From Paraburkholderia sp. C35 (GTDB taxonomy: Bacteria > Pseudomonadota > Gammaproteobacteria > Burkholderiales > Burkholderiaceae): 64,000 bases of DNA. The position numbers and the translations under genes are program-made. Positions 63,842 to 64,000 of this stretch are shown piece after piece; position 1 is the stretch's first letter; the number at the start of each line of letters is the position of its first letter. The notes beneath the pieces were generated by a model that saw only the letters and a program-made list of their open reading frames with translations, did not search any database and had not been told where the DNA came from. The stretch lies in contig NZ_QBUY01000002.1 of NCBI RefSeq assembly GCF_003121405.1, positions 124,001 through 188,000 of the forward strand, read 5' to 3'.

Positions 63842-64000
63842 GAGAACGTCTCCCATTGAGCAGGCCAGACCGGAATCGCAGGTTGTTGACAAGCGATACG
63901 CGTTAGCGCGACCCCCTCGATTTTGCACAGGCAGTGTAGCCGGAAAAAATGAACGCTTCTTGCATAAAGCGCTGATCGCTGTTCTTTTCAAACGAAGACG

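Overview
The window looks like a chromosomal segment of a Burkholderiaceae bacterium, most likely Paraburkholderia or Caballeronia. The GC content is high. Several families are typical of that group: DUF3331, DUF4148, small signal-peptide proteins, a C-terminal-Phe porin, an HpnN hopanoid transporter, and FixJ-like regulators paired with HExxQP-type histidine kinases. I saw no tRNA, rRNA, CRISPR array, phage or intact insertion sequence. This taxonomic call is inference from gene content.

Layout. (1) 1-4025: membrane-bound formate dehydrogenase operon on the minus strand (alpha, beta, start of gamma). The alpha subunit is a selenoprotein. Its gene is interrupted by an in-frame TGA at 3435-3437 that is read as selenocysteine, with a SECIS-like hairpin directly downstream. 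(2) 4298-9401: an Old Yellow Enzyme, an AraC regulator, and a short-Q-loop (CIO-type) bd quinol oxidase operon with an easily missed 48-residue DUF2474 gene at its end. (3) 9750-14139: a two-component cluster with a lone receiver domain, two FixJ-like response regulators, a GAF histidine kinase and a DUF3331 protein. (4) 14522-16673: a LysR regulator and three small exported proteins. (5) 16858-21694: an aromatic-acid or fusaric-acid type efflux operon (FUSC, outer-membrane lipoprotein, DUF1656, HlyD). (6) 21827-27413: an aldehyde dehydrogenase, then a molybdenum hydroxylase operon ending in a triheme cytochrome c. (7) 27739-34363: an enoyl-CoA hydratase-like protein and a 1860-residue kinase-like/ATPase/histidine-kinase fusion. 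(8) 34381-44319: redox enzymes (a second OYE, an aldo/keto reductase, an SDR), two closely similar MFS exporters and a porin. (9) 44335-53064: cytochrome b561 plus catalase-like peroxidase, an orphan transposase-like gene, another orphan histidine kinase, hpnN, and small metabolic genes. (10) 53385-63841: a large winged-helix ATPase regulator, alpha/beta hydrolases, a CDF transporter, a DsbA-like protein, serine hydroxymethyltransferase and a YdeP-like molybdopterin oxidoreductase.

Themes. The region is rich in respiratory and redox functions: three molybdenum enzymes, a bd oxidase, a multiheme cytochrome, two ene-reductases and a catalase-like pair. It is also rich in FixL/FixJ-like signalling. 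Formate dehydrogenase would feed quinol to the bd oxidase. The molybdenum hydroxylase would pass electrons to its own cytochrome c.

Points needing attention. Two otherwise full-length genes carry a single in-frame TAG: a LysR regulator at codon 7 and hpnN at codon 410. Many intact genes here end normally in TAG, so these are probably nonsense mutations or base-call errors rather than recoding. Two palindromes with identical CTATAC/GTATAG arms lie about 31 kb apart. One is upstream of the bd oxidase. The other precedes an undescribed 42-codon aromatic-rich small ORF with a good ribosome binding site. All functions are assigned from motifs and family knowledge by eye; no database search was run.
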